A DNA stretch of 64,000 nucleotides, from the NCBI GenBank assembly GCA_026874595.1, contig CM049320.1, forward strand, positions 736,001 to 800,000, written 5' to 3'. The notes beneath the pieces were generated by a model, which was not told where the DNA came from, searched no databases, and was given only the letters and a program-made list of their open reading frames with translations. Position numbers and translations under genes: made by a program. Shown here one piece after another: positions 29,686-40,615 of the stretch. The stretch's first letter is position 1, and each line of letters starts with the position of its first letter. The DNA comes from Sipunculus nudus (Eukaryota; Annelida; Sipuncula; Golfingiida; Sipunculidae).

Positions 29686-31840
29686 ACATCAGGCCTCGGA
29701 ACAAAACACCGAAAGGTCAAAATACATGCCTTTACCACTGTGAAATTATTGAAGTTCCTCGTTATGTCAATATTCATACTGAATAAAGCTTACTAGTATA
29801 TGGCAAACGTGAATTTGGTCTAATTTGTGTAAAGACAGCTTTTCATCTTGGGTTTGCTGCAATAGAGACGCTAAAGTTATAATCGTATCCGCCAAAACAG
29901 AGTTTTGCAGATACTATATTTTTCCGCGGGTTCCGCCGCCGCCGCCTGCACCGCCGAGTTCGTTTCCGGAGATCTCCTTAGACTGGTACCCAGATCTTTT
30001 ATGGCCCTCAGCAAAGCATAGAGACGGGCGTACAACGCCATCTAAGGCACTCCCGATAGACTGGTTCAAACAACAGTATGTATATATATGTGCTAAAATA
30101 AACATTTCGTTTGCCAAGAGAAGTTGCAAAAGTTGGCTGTACATTCTATGTGACATTAATGATTAGATTAACATATATTTATTACAAAGCAATGCCACGA
30201 ACAATGGAATATCAAACATTCAGTAAATCATGATATATCTATACATCCATCATTCATTGTTTGTGCAACAACTCATTCTTCAATATTTTAAAGCAAGAAA
30301 TAACTTAAGAACGTTATTTAAACAAGAACTCTTCAAGGATAATCAACCATGATCGCGTGAGCGTCCGTGACAACCAGTTTGAGCGTGTATGTTGTAGTTG
30401 GAACCAGTCTACCGGTAAGTCAGGAGTTGCAACCGGGAGTACCAAAGATGGCGTTGTACGCCCGTCTCTATGCTTTGCTTAGAGCCATAATAAAGTAGGG
30501 TATCAGTCTAGAGATCTCCTGTGAGACCCTTGGACCAATCTTTTCGAAACCCGGCATAGTTGTTCCCTCACCTATATAGTTGTGCGTAACTAAGACAGGT
30601 GGCGCCATCTACAATCCTTTCTGTGCAGTATGAATCTGGGTGTCTATAACAACCAATATCTATGGATTGGTTCAATGTATTGAGCTGAATTTTGCATGTC
30701 CTTAGATCGTGGATCTCTCCATCTCGTAATGAAGACTGGTGACGCCACCTATAATACTCTTTGCATCTGTTCGTCATAGTGGCTGTTCAGTGTATTGGGC
30801 ATAGATTTTGCATGTCCTTAGATCGTGGATCTCTCCACCTCGTAATGAAGACTGGTGACGCCACCTATAATACTCTTTGCATCTGTTCGTCATAGTGGTT
30901 GTTCAGTGTATTGGGCATAGATATTGCAAGTCCTTAGATCCTCGATACCTCCATCTCGTAATAAAGACTGGTGACGCCACCTATAATATTCTTTGCATCT
31001 GTTCGTCATAGTGGTTGTTCAGTGTATTGGGCATAGATTTTGCATGTCCTTAGATCCTCGATACCTCCATCTAGTTAACAAGACTGTTTGCGCCATCTGC
31101 AATCGTTTTTGGCGACGCGTCCCTCCGTACATTTGTTTTGGGTAAAAATTTTTGTCATATCTCTGGGGTGGCTCAAGGTATCGGTCTGAAATTTGGTATG
31201 TCCGTCAATCTTGGAAATTTTCCCCGTAAACCATAATGGTTGCGCCACCTACCTTCCCGTTTTTGTACAATAAATTAATGTCCTTTCCTCAGGTGTATCT
31301 GCAATCGTTTTCGTGTGGCGTCCATTCGTACATTTGCTCTGGGTAAAATTTGCGCATAGCTTAGGAGTGGTTCAAGGTATTCGTCTGGAATTTGGCATGT
31401 CCATCCATCTTGGAAAGTTTTCTAGTATATGGATATATTTGTCATAGACAAGACGGGAGGAGTAGTAGGATGTATGGGCCTGAAATTTTACATGTCTGGG
31501 ATTATTTGAAAGGTCTTTGATTACTCCACCCGTACCCCTCTGCTGCTACAATTGTTATATAATAAAATAAATCGTGTTTGTGAAGTCCAACACATAGAAA
31601 GAGACAGATCTTCATTTTGGCCCCTTCTTCCATTCCTAGAACTCGTGTCGTATTGTTTCTCTGAAAAGACTTGATCTCTTCCTAAATAACAGATAATATT
31701 TATTGCAGGTAATGTCACGTGACGCCAAGGTGATGCGACAAGATGGGCCGACGATATTCACTCAGGCTAAACACATGCTGGGCATACAGGAAGTGGTTGA
31801 TCTAATTCTCGCAGCACGTGATCTGGCCGTGAACAGCTAG
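25979..31840 (+). CDS. ureG: urease accessory protein UreG (GTPase), multi-exon gene
   Basis: UreG is a SIMIBI-class P-loop GTPase that, with UreE, UreF and UreH/D, delivers nickel to the urease active site in the cytosol. Five exons are clear: 25979-26130, 27102-27226, 28625-28869, 29484-29587 and 31709-31840. Joined in phase they give about 251 residues. In order these carry a His/Asp/Gly-rich metal-binding N-terminus, the P-loop GGPVGSGKT, a TNDIFT segment, the ETGGCPH motif whose Cys and His bind the metal, ESGGDNLAA, the [14 protein letters not shown] switch region, the guanine-specificity motif NKTDL, and the C-terminal domain ending in TAG. All splice sites are GT/AG and all phases agree. 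No stop or frameshift breaks the core. The domain order matches plant UreG. The true start lies upstream (see 25244). A functional gene is very likely. Confidence 0.96.
26452..26787. repeat. 44-bp minisatellite, about 7-8 copies, in ureG intron
   Basis: Direct repeats of a 44-base unit containing AGGTTATATGCCTCACTCC and CTCGGCTAATTGTT. The central copies are nearly identical and the outer copies more diverged, the usual pattern of slippage or unequal exchange. Confidence 0.9.
27102..27226 (+). CDS. ureG: ureG exon, P-loop
   Basis: The acceptor TTGTGTTTCAG is followed by [16 protein letters not shown], the Walker A/G1 motif of UreG, and the exon ends in TNDIFT plus two bases of an Arg codon. 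The donor (AAG then GTACTA) is weaker than consensus. It is the only GT that keeps phase with the next exon, and the junction falls exactly where UreG homologues read T-N-D-I-F-T-(K/R)-E-D. Confidence 0.95.
27620..27918. repeat. 50-bp minisatellite, 6 copies, in ureG intron
   Basis: Six copies of a 50-base unit (GGGACAGGCTATAAACATTT then GAAAACCATGAGACTTGGTC then ATCTGAGACA). They are almost identical; one copy lacks an A and has CTTCTG for CATCTG, indicating recent amplification. Confidence 0.95.
27919..28624. other. rest of ureG intron
   Basis: AT-rich intron sequence ending in a good polypyrimidine tract (TATATTTTTTATTCAG). No other feature is recognised. Confidence 0.6.
28625..28869 (+). 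CDS. ureG: ureG exon, metal-binding CPH and ESGGDN motifs
   Basis: It begins with the base that completes the split Arg codon, then [20 protein letters not shown] and [13 protein letters not shown]. Cys-Pro-His is the invariant metal ligand motif of Ure[21 protein letters not shown] follows, and the exon ends at the GG of the IDVAG segment. The donor is GTGAGC. Trp in EDWEF replaces the small or acidic residue commonly seen there; all catalytic positions are intact. Confidence 0.97.
28870..29483. other. ureG intron
   Basis: Intron sequence without a recognisable repeat family, ending in TTATCCACCAG. Confidence 0.6.
29484..29587 (+). CDS. ureG: ureG exon, switch region and NKTDL
   Basis: It completes the Gly codon and encodes [20 protein letters not shown] followed by [20 protein letters not shown] is the G4 guanine-specificity motif. 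The donor CAG/GTAGGT is strong, and a second GTAGG four bases later would break the frame. Confidence 0.97.
29636..29678. repeat. CT microsatellite in ureG intron
   Basis: CT dinucleotide tract with a poly-T interruption, shortly after the donor at 29588. Confidence 0.9.
29969..30520. repeat. foldback inverted repeat in last ureG intron
   Basis: The left arm runs from GGAGATCTCC near 29969 to about 30072. It includes AAAGCATAGAGACGGGCGTA and, after CAACGCCATCTAAGG, the string GATAGACTGGTTC. It is matched in reverse complement by about 30400-30520 (TACGCCCGTCTCTATGCTTT, GAACCAGTCTACCGG). Around 100 bases per arm pair, separated by about 320 bases. The central 33 bases are identical and the rest has mismatches. 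It could be a foldback element or two opposed copies of a dispersed repeat. Transcribed with ureG, it would form a long hairpin. Confidence 0.75.
30580..31090. repeat. 117-bp degenerate tandem repeat in ureG intron
   Basis: The blocks GACGCCACCTATAAT, CATCTGTTCGTCATAGTGG and TGCATGTCCTTAGATC recur with a spacing of about 116-117 bases (for example near 30740, 30857 and 30973), with diverged copies outside. The 'GGCGCCA(C/T)CT' core also occurs in the dispersed repeats near 31230, 39120, 39450, 55265 and 56590. Confidence 0.8.
31709..31840 (+). CDS. ureG: ureG terminal coding exon
   Basis: After the acceptor TATTTATTGCAG it encodes [20 protein letters not shown] and then [20 protein letters not shown], ending VNS-stop (TAG at 31838-31840). 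This is the canonical UreG C-terminus, with the conserved metal-gated Q-x-K-H segment. Confidence 0.96.
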   Translation, partial: VMSRDAKVMRQDGPTIFTQAKHMLGIQEVVDLILAARDLAVNS

Positions 31841-32029
31841 TGCGAGTTTGCAGATGTTACATAACGCCAATGTTCAAAGTGTTAACTTACAGAAACAAAT
31901 ATCCAGTGTAATCGGTGTTGTTGAGTTTATTTCGTGCTATTCTGACGTCATAATCGTGACATCACAATGCTTTACGTTGCCACTAAATGGGACCTAGTTT
32001 GCTATTTAAAAAATGACGACAGTTCAGCA

Positions 32030-32035
32030 AATAAA
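32030..32035 (+). terminator. ureG: polyadenylation signal AATAAA, probable ureG 3' end
   Basis: AATAAA lies 190 bases after the ureG stop, followed by T-rich sequence. This gives a 3' UTR of about 0.2 kb. Confidence 0.6.
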
Positions 32036-32159
32036 TGTTATATATTTATCTCTGAGTTCAGCAGATTGCGTACTTTGCCAATTAATTAGAGCCTATATAA
32101 TCTAACGGCCCTTAAAAAAAGATTCTTAAACATCTAAAATCTAAAGGCAATGCACGCGA

Positions 32160-32300
32160 AGATCTTATTACTTTAGGGCATGTAGTTCCACAGCCCACAG
32201 TCCTACTTTAAAAAAATCATATATGTCACGCTGATAGGGATTCGAACATCTGTGGACAGCGCCATGGTCCGACTGTGCTAGCACCAGGCAGTTGGTATAA
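32160..32300 (-). mobile_element. tRNA-derived SINE
   Basis: On the minus strand TAGCACAGTCGG (32280-32269) fits the RNA polymerase III A box consensus TRGCNNAGYNGG at every position. GTTCGAATCC (32247-32238) fits the B box, with a usual tRNA-like spacing of about 21 bases between them. The stems around the B box do not pair as in a real tRNA, so this is a SINE head or tRNA pseudogene rather than a functional tRNA. Ends and target duplication were not determined. Confidence 0.6.
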
Positions 32301-32865
32301 TTTTACGTGTTGATTTTGATTCATGTTTGCCGCTCTTGACGGGACTAACAGGAATATATGAATAAACAAAACACAGAGAAAAAGACTGTTTGAGATAGTG
32401 TGGACACTTGGTTCAAGACAGATGGTCTAACAGTCCATTGGTCAAACACACAGGTCAAGATGGGTCCGTAATAACTACAGGTGGTCATTGAGACCTCAAA
32501 TATATCATATAAGCTAATTTCATAAAGAAACGCATCAATTATACAAAATAAATTATAGTAAATAATGAGACAGCATCAAACCCAGTTTACTAGGAATCAA
32601 TTAAGACCATACTTTAACTTTTCAGAATATATTAAAAAAGAAATTTAGAAATTTAAATATGAGAAAATCTCAGTATTTAAATCGACCGATAGTTTCCATT
32701 AGTTACATGAAAATACTTTGGACGGCTGCTGATCGGTCAGTGACATCACAAATATTCGTTTAAAATGTGACATTGATGGACGGGTTTGGTCATTCATGGA
32801 TAACGCCATGTCATCCATCGAATTCAGAAAAGAATCTGAAAGGCCGAAATTAAAAAAAGTTTTTT
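32301..32865. other. non-coding stretch with a dispersed-repeat fragment
   Basis: AT-rich. GGCTGCTGATCGG followed by GTGACATCA near 32724-32750 resembles parts of 40905-40960 and 47165-47215, suggesting an old dispersed repeat. Confidence 0.4.
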
Positions 32866-32867
32866 TT

Positions 32868-33900
32868 TTATTAGCTTAGCTGACTTTCAGTCATGCTGGG
32901 CTATAGCGCCTGTCCGTCCGGCCGTCCGTCCGTTAACAAGGCACAAATCGTAACCTTAAGGGCTAGGATCAAGAACCCTATGCAGTCGTAGAGATTCTAA
33001 AAATATCTCCTTGCAAACCTCAGATTAGGTCTCTGCGACCTTTATTTGCACCCCCCCCCCCGAATTAATTTCTTTAGCCAAAATTTTCATCCCAAACCTA
33101 TCTTTCACATACAGCTCATCTACCAACAGTGGAAGAACCATAATTATTTTGAGGTCACAAGGTCATAGGTCTAGGTCACAGGGCCCACTTTTTGAAAAGC
33201 TTGTGGACGCATTTTAATTTTCATTCCAATCCTTTGATCTTTCACCTATGGCTCACCTACCAAATGGGAGAAGAATCCTATAGATTTTGAGGTCACAAGG
33301 TCAAAGGTCAAGGTCACAGGATACACTTCTTTGAAAAGGTTGTTGACACAATTCAAGCTAGAATTTTCATCCCAGACCTTCCAACACTGACATATCGCTT
33401 CTCTGCCAACAAGGAAAAAGACCTGTTGATTTTGAGGTCAAAGGTCAAGTTCACAGCACCCACTTCTTGAGTGGAGTCATTTTAAGGCAAACTTTTCAAC
33501 CTATAACTTCCATCTGTCATATATGGCTAACCTACCATTAGGGGAAGAACCCTTTGATGTTGAGTTCAAAATGTCAGAGGTCAAGGTCACAATACTAAAT
33601 TGTTCCTAATGCTTGTAAACATATTTCAAGCTAAACTGTTTATCCCAAACCTTCAGTCTTTCACATATGCGTCATCTATGCATCACTAAAACATATTTAT
33701 TGGTCTTTTGCTTGAAGAAATAACATATTGATTTTGGAGTCAGCTAGTCAGGAGGTTAAAGGTTGCAGGTCAAAGTTATTCACACATTGGTTGCCAAGTG
33801 ATTACTCCAGTTTTAAGTGGTTAGTAGGTACCCATCACTTTAAAAAGAATCCAATTGATATGTGGTCAAAAGGCCATGGTCATAGGTCAGGGATGTTCAA
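32868..33900 (+). repeat. dispersed GTCC-rich repeat with about 135-bp internal repeats
   Basis: It opens with TTAGCTTAGCTGACTTTCAG and an imperfect palindrome, then CCGTCCGTCCGTTAACAAGG. Degenerate units of about 135 bases follow, each carrying AGGTCACAAGGTCAAAGGTC-type text and 'TTTTCATCCCAAACCTTCC'. Similar heads occur at about 38783 and 54925 in the same orientation. This is a dispersed repeat family; class unknown. Confidence 0.75.
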
Positions 33901-35130
33901 AATAAATACTTACTTAGTAGACCATCTCTTGTTTTCTTGTATGTATAACCATTGCACTCCAGCTGGTACATCTCACTGTGTGCCCATAATTGTCAGTGAC
34001 ACTTGTGATATATGACTCCCATTTGTATCAGCCCATAGGCCATGGAGTAATAAGGACATATCATTAGTGCATAACAAAAACACTGTTGCCAGAATGCTTT
34101 GGCCAGGCATTAAGACTATGAGAGTAAAGTGTTAAGGTCTAGCTACTGATTTATTAATTGATGGGAACATTTTGCAGTTTATTTCATGGAATCTAGCAAT
34201 AAACTTAGTTAACTAGATATCTGAAAATTATTATACAAATCATCAGATATACCAGCAAGTGTTTGTTCTGATAATATGTGGGTCTGTACCTGGGTTTAGG
34301 ATGGCTTTGTTTGATTACAAGACTCTTAGTGATGCTTCCTGAATTTCTTATCCTTCAGGTTTTGCAGTTTACCTACCCTGCTGACCCCATTGAAAAGCAA
34401 GGTGATAATTACAAAATATTGGACTCACATATTTTACATTTGCATGTCCATAAATCTGATATGAGAGCTCTCCAACCTGATCATGCCTTTTGAATTGTTT
34501 TGGACATGCATAACTGTAAGATTCTTTGAAGCAATTGTCACAAGTTTGGTCTCTTATTGGAGGATGTGTTATATCAAATGTCAGATTTGTCAGAAATCCA
34601 TTATGTCTGCTAGGTGTTACGGAACCTAATATCAACAAATCACGTATGCGTGATGAATATAAATTTTGTCAAGGAGATAAACAAATCAGATTCTGTAGCA
34701 CTAGGCAGCTTGAAATGTCTAGGGGAATGAATAAATAAGTCAGTTGTTTTTTGTTAACAAATAACTATAATTTATTCTTAAAACAACCCTAACATTACAA
34801 TACACTAAATCCATACATTTACACAGTATAACATCAGTGTAACAACAAATCGATTCAATCACACAGTAAAATAAACAAAGTGCACAGTACCTGGATAACA
34901 CCACTGTCACAGCAATAAGTCCTTTAAAATGTATAAGCCGGATGAACAGTTCACACTTATTCTCTCAGAGAATAACAGTCCAATTTAAAGCTCTTGTAAC
35001 AATCCCGAATGTAAACTGAAGACTAAATAAGATTCCACACAAATCCAGAAGAAAATCTGAAGAAAATCTATAATTGCTACACTTATCGGAATAGGTCCCA
35101 CGAACCGACATACACGGTTCTGTGTCCGCT
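33901..35130. other. non-coding stretch, no gene recognised
   Basis: Short open frames only, none recognised. Confidence 0.4.
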
Positions 35131-35213
35131 GGAATATTCTCTCACCTCTCTCTCGGCTCCAAAACACAGCCACTTTATATAACTTTTCATCTCAAGCCGA
35201 GAATATTCCATTT
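35131..35213 (-). promoter_or_regulatory. possible TATA promoter flanked by heat-shock-element-like motifs
   Basis: On the minus strand TTATATAAAG lies near 35181-35172. GGAATATTCT-type blocks (nGAAnnTTCn) occur on both sides, near 35131-35140 and 35203-35212. No convincing coding exon follows, so this is weak evidence of a promoter. Confidence 0.2.
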
Positions 35214-35446
35214 CTCGATTAATCTACAGAACCTAACATAAGAAACACGCTCAAAGAACATACTAGAACAAAGAACACTGTGTATCTACACGCCAGGGTT
35301 CAACCGTGAGCCGGCCCGGCCAGGCCAGGCGAGAAAACCCCAAGCTAGCATGACAACGAAAGTTCAACCAGTACGGATTAAACCGAGAGTGCAACACTCG
35401 GCCAGGATAGGCCGCTAAAACACGAGTTACGCTTTTTGACCGACCC

Positions 35447-35527
35447 ATGTCAAAGCGGTCCACCACTAGCGTTTCAAGCATTAAGAATACAGAAACCACA
35501 GAAAAACGACTGCCGCTATGGATACAG
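35447..35527 (+). CDS. candidate first coding exon, unrecognised
   Basis: An ATG at 35447 opens 27 codons (MSKRSTTSVSSIKNTETTEK and onward) ending at a good donor, CAG then GTAATG. It lies in a locally GC-rich patch (about 35280-35460), as 5' gene ends often do. The peptide is Ser/Thr/Lys-rich and not recognised, and no matching downstream exon is identified. Confidence 0.25.
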
Positions 35528-38500
35528 GTAATGATGCATTGTGGGTACTGTTTCGTTGTTGACGTAAATAGGTTGAGGTCCTTCAGAATCGGAAGTCCCT
35601 GGCCCGCTGGACAAATAAATCATTCCTGAAGGACCAGAAATGACCGACCGGCGCAGAATACCCAATACTTGGTCAACAGGTCAGGCCGTAACGGTAACAT
35701 ACTAGTGGTCAAGTGGGCAGGTCAACAAAATTAATTCCGTGACGAACAGGCAGATTTATCACTGCACTTAACGATAAATGGACTAACAGCAGTTCAAACA
35801 ACGATGGTTAACCTTAACCTCAGCTGCTTCCTTTGTATATTTTATCATTTGGCATTTGAAAAGTTGGCTTGTGATAAAGCAAAAAGCGACAGGTTATTGT
35901 TCAAAATTTAGAGTTCTAGACAAGGGTAACCTGTATGCTTGTGGTCGAAGGCGGTGTGCAGGCTTTCGGCACGGAGTGGGCTTGGCTGCTGCTGTCACGT
36001 CCGACTAGTTTCTTGGACTCGGGTGCGCAGCGTTCTGGGGCTAACCTGGGACGGTGTCTTTGACCTCTTTGCGCTTGGCTTGGCGTGCCTTCGTCAAAAC
36101 ACTCCGAAGACTTCGTTTTTATTTCTTCTTATAATGAACCGGAGGCCAAATTACTGGAAAAAAAAAATTTTCTTCTCTTTCGTCGTTGGTGAGGGAGTCG
36201 GTGCAAGCCCTTATATAGGGCTAAATATGCTCGGCTCGAGCCCTAACCCCCCTTTTCCTGACCTGACAAATTTAACATAATAAAAAGTTGGCTAGATAAA
36301 ACGAGTCATGAAGCACCTCGCTTGATTCGATTAAAGCCTGTCATGACTTCTGAATTAAACATGAACCTCACATTTTACTGTTGGTTATGGTATCTTTATG
36401 ATTTAACATTTATACGTGATAAATAGATCGTGTTCCAGCTAGTAACACAATCACATCCCGTCAATAATATTAAAGAATACATAAAATTTACTATATATAA
36501 AAAAGCAAACTATTAGATCACACATTTTGAATTATTGACACTTTTTGACATCGGTTTTTACAAGATACAATATTTATTTCATGTCAATACAGGAATTTGC
36601 CTTGCAGGTGAAATCATAAGACGTAGTATTATAATAATAGTAAGAATAAAAAAGAAATATAGTAACACTATTGGTAATAAAGTGCCATTTCACTTGCCTT
36701 TTGAACAAGAATTTATGTGATTTCTGGCTACTTTTGTGTATTTATTAATACACAATCAAGGGTAATTCTAGTTATGACAAGTTTTATATAACGCATTCAT
36801 GAAGGATGTATGAACGTGTTTATCAACAATATGTTTGTAAACACAGCAATGTTGACAAACGGGAAAAACAAGTCACCTAAGGTAGTAGGTTGCATATATG
36901 CGCAGGAAGAAAGGTCAACTGTTGCAAAACGCCATTTGCAAAGCTTTGGCTTATATGGCTTGTTGAAATTATTTTGGCGGGCCCCTACATATTATGAACA
37001 CGTTGATATAAACAAAACAAGCAGCCTGTGTGCGGTGATATCCACGTTTTCTGGCCTGTTTTTTTAAAAGAAAGCTCCAAGGGATTACCTCAAGTTTATA
37101 AAGGACAGCTGGTGATTGGGTCCCTTTAAGATTTGCAGTATTAGTACTGTATATGGAAGACACAATATTAAATAGTGAATATACATGTAACTAGCTAATA
37201 CAAGTGCTTTTAATGAGTTTTTATTAGTGACTGCAGTATGAGTTCATAGCATTGTTGGCTGCCAAGACACTTCCTAAAAATATGGTTGTCAGCGTAGCGG
37301 TAGCGACCTCTGGTGGACATTGGGGATCATTATGGCATCCACTTTTCATGACCCAGTTGTTTGATAACCATCTGGCCCTGTAGCCACAGATACTCACAAT
37401 ACTAAAGCAACACAACTTTACTACATGTCGTAAATTGCCGTAGACCCTAGAGCACCAGGGGCGTTAACATTTACAACCGCAACGCAGGGTTACTGCACGT
37501 GACCCTTCGGGACAGACTTTGACAACATAAACGCTCAAAAACAAACATTGATTAGCTGAGAAAGGTGAACTAATCACTGGAGTAAGTAGGAACAATTTAC
37601 AAAAATTCTCACTTTTGACGGAGATATGCTCATCATATTATATTATATATATATATTATATATATTATTACGGCGAACATCTATTCCATTGAAACGATCG
37701 GTTAATTCCAGATCATAGTGCTTAATTAAGGTATCACTATCGTTAAAAAAAAGTTTATCTAAAGCAAACCTGTAAAGAGGTTTATATTCATATTAGACCC
37801 CATAAAGTATATAATTTAAAATAATTGTAATATTTTTGTAACAGGTATGCTGTTTCAAGCACCCAGTAACAATAATTATATCTGTTTTCAGTTGGATATT
37901 TTTTTTGTTTTTCCTCCATCTTATTTCTTACTATCCTTAAACAGAAATTTTACAATTTTGATTCAATAAAACAATTTATAATTTCATTTTTAACAAGAAA
38001 TACACACATTAGACGATACTGATACCTAATGACACCGTAATTAAACAGCATGCGTGACATGAAAGGTTGTTGTTAATTAAACACCAGTGGACAGCAGGGC
38101 TATGATCATGATGGGGAGTTCTGAGCAGGGGTGGATTTAGCCGCCGACGACGAGGCTGCGGTCTTTTTTTCTATTTTAGGACTGTTGCGTTGCATGCCTG
38201 ACCCTAAAGGGTTAAACGGCGAAACGTTTTGTTCCTCTAAGAATGGAAAATAAAATAGTTTTGGTAGCTGTCACATATAAATTCTGAGAATCCGCTGTAT
38301 GTTGAAAGGTCTGTAAACTCAACTGATCATTCTGGGAAGCATTACTCGCATCTAACATCAATAAATATTGTTTAGACACGATAGATATAAAGCATGTCCA
38401 CCTTGGCCGCCGTGTTGGCATTGTTGTAATATGGCGCCACCATGTGTCTGTGGTCATGTTTGGGCATTCTCCACACAGAAGGGATATCTGTGTATTGTCA

Positions 38501-38780
38501 GGGATAAACCATTGATCATGGCCATGCGTGGAGGTTGCATTGGCGTATGAAAGAAACATGGCGCCGTCAATGTCCCATGTATCAGGCCAGTGTACTAATA
38601 TGTAAATATATTCATTCATTGGTTGTAAAATAAAGCACTGATAAGTCTCCCCGTCGAATTATGTATCCTGGCTTTTGGCATTGAGACACTGAATAGTAGC
38701 GCCCCCTACCCCAGCTCCCTCCTATATTAACTCCATATTAACCGATGTCAAAATCACATTATATTGGACCTTTAATCTGT
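35528..38780. other. mostly non-coding stretch
   Basis: A GC-rich patch at 35940-36110 contains an open frame of 113 codons without a recognised family. A TA tract lies near 37640-37668. A minus-strand open frame at 38212-38619 (135 codons) has no recognisable domain and is probably chance. CAGGGGTGGATTTAG near 38127 resembles a hAT-type element end, but no partner is seen. Confidence 0.4.
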
Positions 38781-38782
38781 TT

Positions 38783-40290
38783 TTAGCTCAGCTGTCTGTA
38801 AGTCAACTGAGCTATTGTGATTGGTCAGGGTCCGTCGTCCGTCCGTCTGTCTGTCTGTCTGTTAGATTGGCACGTTTTGACACCTTTGGAACAAGAAACC
38901 TGTAACTGAATATCGAGGGAGATCAATAAAAATCTCCATGGAAACCTGAAATAAGGTCACTGTGACCTATATTCTCCGAGCTATGGGGCTTGTAAGTACT
39001 CAGAATAATTAAAAATTTGTTACAAAACCTCAAGTATCTTGATAATTAATGCCTGGATTGCTCTGAATCTCCTTGCCTTGAATATTGACCAATACAAGTT
39101 TGTCAGTTCCCAAAAAAACTGGTGGCGCCACTTGCATTTATTTTTTTAATTTTAACGTTTTTATTTTATTTTTGTGACAATTAAATGACAGCAATGTCAG
39201 TTTCTCGACTGTGGTTTAATCTAGTGTACCGAGACCTGGTCAGTTTATTGATTATGGCTGGTTTCTTCGGTTCCTGAAGACTCGTTGCACAATCTGTATT
39301 TTATTTATTTTTTTATTATTTTTTTACTATTTTTTAGACCATTAAATGACAGCAATAATGTCAGTTTATCGACTGTGGTTTAATCTAGTGTCCCCAGACC
39401 TTGTGTGTTTATTGATTATGGCTTGTTTCTTCAGTTCCTGAAGACTTGTGGCGCCACCTGTATATTTTTTTCAATTTTTTAATGATTTTTCCCTTTATTT
39501 GAGACAAATCATATTAATACTAACAGATTTGCAAGTGTGGTTTCATTTTGTGTCCTGAAACCTTGTGTATTATTAGGACCCTGCGTGATTAAGTGGATGC
39601 CCTATAGTAATCACCTTGTCCATCCGTCCGTCTGTCCATCTGTTATCCTTTCTGTATGTCCGTCAAATATGTTTCCTTGATAAATCCAGTTTTTATTAAC
39701 ATATCAATTTTAAACTTGAATTATATATGGCCCACATCTAAAGCAAGAACAGTATTGATTTTTGGGGCATTAGATCAAAGGTCAAGGTCACAGGACCCAC
39801 TTTTTTTTAGAAAGATTGTGGATGCATTTTACGCCAAACTTTTCATCAAAACCTTCCATCTAGCAAATATAAGTGATCTGCAGATAGAAAATCAACCTAA
39901 TTGATTTAGGGCTCATGAGGTCAAAGGTCAAGGTCACAGGGGTCATCTATCCACATATTTGTTTTCAGATGATAACTCCAGGTTGGATTGAAATATTTGT
40001 TTCAAACTTGACGAATATACGGCCCACCACAAAAGTAAGAACCCTTTTGACTTTGGGGTCATGAGGTCAAAGGTCATGGTCATAAGATCCACATTTTAAA
40101 AAGATCGTGGATGCCAAACTTTTCATCCTAAACCTTCCATCCTCCACATTTTGCTCACGTGCCAATAGGGGAAGAAAATCTTGCATCAAGGTCACAGAGG
40201 CCATCTCTCCACATATTTGTTTCAAAATGATAGCTCCAGTTTTGAATGGTTAATGGATATCACACTTGTTCTGATTAAAATAATTAAAAA
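38783..40290 (+). repeat. dispersed GTCC-rich repeat block, second copy
   Basis: It begins TTTTAGCTCAGCTG with a palindromic head, then GTCCGTCGTCCGTCCGTCTG. It continues through two related segments containing GTGGCGCCACTTG and GTGGCGCCACCTG. A second family head follows near 39573 (GTGGATGCCCTATAGTAATC then GTCCGTCTGTCC), then units with AGGTCAAAGGTCAAGGTCAC. It is related to 32868-33900 and 54925-55900. Confidence 0.7.
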
Positions 40291-40348
40291 ATATGAATAT
40301 TTTTTATCGCCATCTTATTTCAGGTAATAAATTCAATGTGAATAACTT

Positions 40349-40615
40349 TGATCAATTCATCTCCACTTTCTTCCTTTTTTTACATGCATATTACAGTCAC
40401 TTAGTTAAGATACTTTGATCAACTCATCTCTATTTCCTTCCTTTTTTACATGCATATTACAGTCACTTAGCTCAGATACTTTGATCAAATCACCTCCACC
40501 TTCTTCCTTTTTTTACATGCATATTACAGTCACTAAGTTCAGATACTTTGATCAACTCATCTCATCTTTCTTCCTGTTTTATAATTTACATGCATACAGT
40601 CATTTAGTTCAGATA
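40349..40615. repeat. 67-bp minisatellite, 4 copies
   Basis: Repeats of about 67 bases containing TACATGCATATTACAGTCAC and ACTTTGATCAACTCATCTCC, separated by C/T-rich text. Confidence 0.85.

Noticed and set aside
29825-30166. 113-codon open frame with a proline run in the ureG intron
   Set aside because: It lies across an arm of the foldback repeat and has no splice framework or recognised domain.
38127-38141. CAGGGGTGGATTTAG as a transposon end
   Set aside because: No inverted partner or target duplication was found nearby.
38212-38619. 135-codon minus-strand open frame
   Set aside because: No recognisable domain, codon bias or splice context; probably chance, though it is one of the longer non-repeat frames.
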